NCBI RefSeq assembly: GCF_900457465.1
Contig: NZ_UAUU01000009.1
Span: forward strand, 434,001-498,000
Direction: 5' to 3'
Origin: Sphingobacterium multivorum
GTDB taxonomy: Bacteria; Bacteroidota; Bacteroidia; Sphingobacteriales; Sphingobacteriaceae
DNA: 64,000 nucleotides
Shown: positions 63,449-64,000 of the stretch, in pieces
Layout: the number at the start of each line of letters is the position of its first letter
Position numbering within the stretch: position 1 is the first letter of the stretch
Position numbers and translations under genes: made by a program
Notes under the pieces: generated by a model
Seen by the model: the letters and a program-made list of their open reading frames with translations, nothing else
Database searches by the model: none
Told to the model about the DNA's origin: nothing

Positions 63449-64000
63449 TTAAAATTTATAGGTCACTCCCATGCGGAAGTTACGTCTGGCTTCGACGATA
63501 TAGGAATAATAATCCACACCACCGAGCTTCTGAACGGCCGCACTTGCTTTGGAGATCGATCCAGCAGTCAGCAATTTGCGGTTGTCCAACACATTATTGA
63601 TTACGACCGAAATGGCATACTTCCCTTTTTGATAGCTGATGCCTGCATCGGTACGCAGATAATTCTTGAAATTACTTTCTTTTGTTGTCCCAACTGCACG
63701 GTCAAACATTCCCTGAACACTTCCCATAAAGCCAAGTCCACGCACTTTCCCATCCTGAATACGATAGGATACAAATGCATTGGCTGTATGTTTGGCCGTA
63801 TTCGGAGTGATATTACCTATATTTTCTTCTTTGGTATCTTTGGAGATCTTCGAATCTGTCAAGGCATAATTTGCATTCACATTCAGCCCCTTAATAATTT
63901 CACCGGTGACATCAAATTCGATACCCTTGCTTCTGGTTTCTCCCAATTGGGTCTGGAATGACACACCATTAACGACGTGACTCGGATCGGGGTCAGCTAC
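63449..64000 (-). CDS. TonB-dependent siderophore receptor, C-terminal part
   Basis: The window contains the last 183 residues; the frame is open to base 64000, so the start lies outside. The sequence shows GETRSKGIEFDVTGEIIKGL, GNITPNTAKHTANAFVSY, a late barrel strand with ISVVINNVLDNRKLL and the C-terminal MGVTYKF with terminal Phe, typical of siderophore receptors of the FhuA/FoxA kind. The receptor would take up a ferric siderophore across the outer membrane with TonB energy. It is the first visible gene of the minus-strand unit with two small membrane proteins and the PepSY protein. Which siderophore is used cannot be told from this part. Confidence 0.88.
   Translation of the reverse strand, partial: VADPDPSHVVNGVSFQTQLGETRSKGIEFDVTGEIIKGLNVNANYALTDSKISKDTKEENIGNITPNTAKHTANAFVSYRIQDGKVRGLGFMGSVQGMFDRAVGTTKESNFKNYLRTDAGISYQKGKYAISVVINNVLDNRKLLTAGSISKASAAVQKLGGVDYYSYIVEARRNFRMGVTYKF

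Noticed and set aside
1..64000. Insertion sequences or transposase genes
   Set aside because: No transposase motif or terminal inverted repeat with target duplication was recognised in the window.

Overview
The window comes from a member of the Bacteroidota, most likely the Sphingobacteriaceae (Sphingobacterium or Pedobacter-like). Three SusC/SusD outer-membrane uptake pairs, a putative porin of the Bacteroidota type, DUF5683, DUF6266 and a DUF6728-like protein, TAnnTTTG-type promoters and weak Shine-Dalgarno use all point there. The genus is an inference; no rRNA gene is present.

Layout. 1-6.4 kb is core: the end of pdxJ, then lepB, dapB, a DUF5683 gene, parB and parA on the minus strand, and an NADPH-dependent FMN reductase. 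6.4-14.5 kb holds an M16 protease, a PagL-like lipid A deacylase, four tRNA-Val genes, a porin and a purine nucleoside phosphorylase. 14.5-29.2 kb is a minus-strand amino-sugar and peptidoglycan salvage locus: amidase, NamZ (DUF1343), SusC, SusD, a phosphoesterase-PQQ propeller fusion, GH9 cellulase-like enzyme, polysaccharide deacetylase, MurQ and a sodium:solute symporter. 29.3-34.4 kb is a second SusC/SusD pair. A 600-base gap with an 11-base repeat array precedes a DUF6266 gene at 35 kb. 35.6-41 kb holds a thioesterase, a GHL10 glycosidase lipoprotein, nagA, ridA and a drug/metabolite transporter. 41.3-45.7 kb is a third SusC/SusD pair whose SusD gene is broken. 46-51 kb carries recG, hflX and lipB. 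51.2-56.6 kb is an accessory stretch: an SH3 protein, two paralogous HTH-coiled-coil regulators, and two divergent genes for a four-repeat protein and a double NTase-HEPN-like protein. 56.7-64 kb has an NAD(P)-binding protein, a cation/proton antiporter, a MocR-type regulator and an iron-uptake operon (TonB receptor, two small membrane proteins, PepSY protein).

How they work together. The amidase, NamZ, SusCD, symporter, MurQ and the nearby NagA form a plausible route from peptidoglycan fragments to GlcNAc-6-P and GlcN-6-P. It parallels the Bacillus subtilis murQRP-amiE-nagZ-namZ cluster, but no MurNAc kinase or NagZ is visible here.

Quality warning. Five genes are broken: GH9/deacetylase, SusC at 24.2 kb, SusD at 45 kb, lipB and the SH3 protein. 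Four need only one base to be repaired, three of those in homopolymers, and one is the normally important lipB. Indel errors in the assembly are therefore a serious alternative to real mutation or programmed frameshifting. The most interesting candidate system is the 52.6-56.6 kb unit, where the regulator gene and the two unknown genes share a promoter region containing a perfect 13-base inverted repeat.
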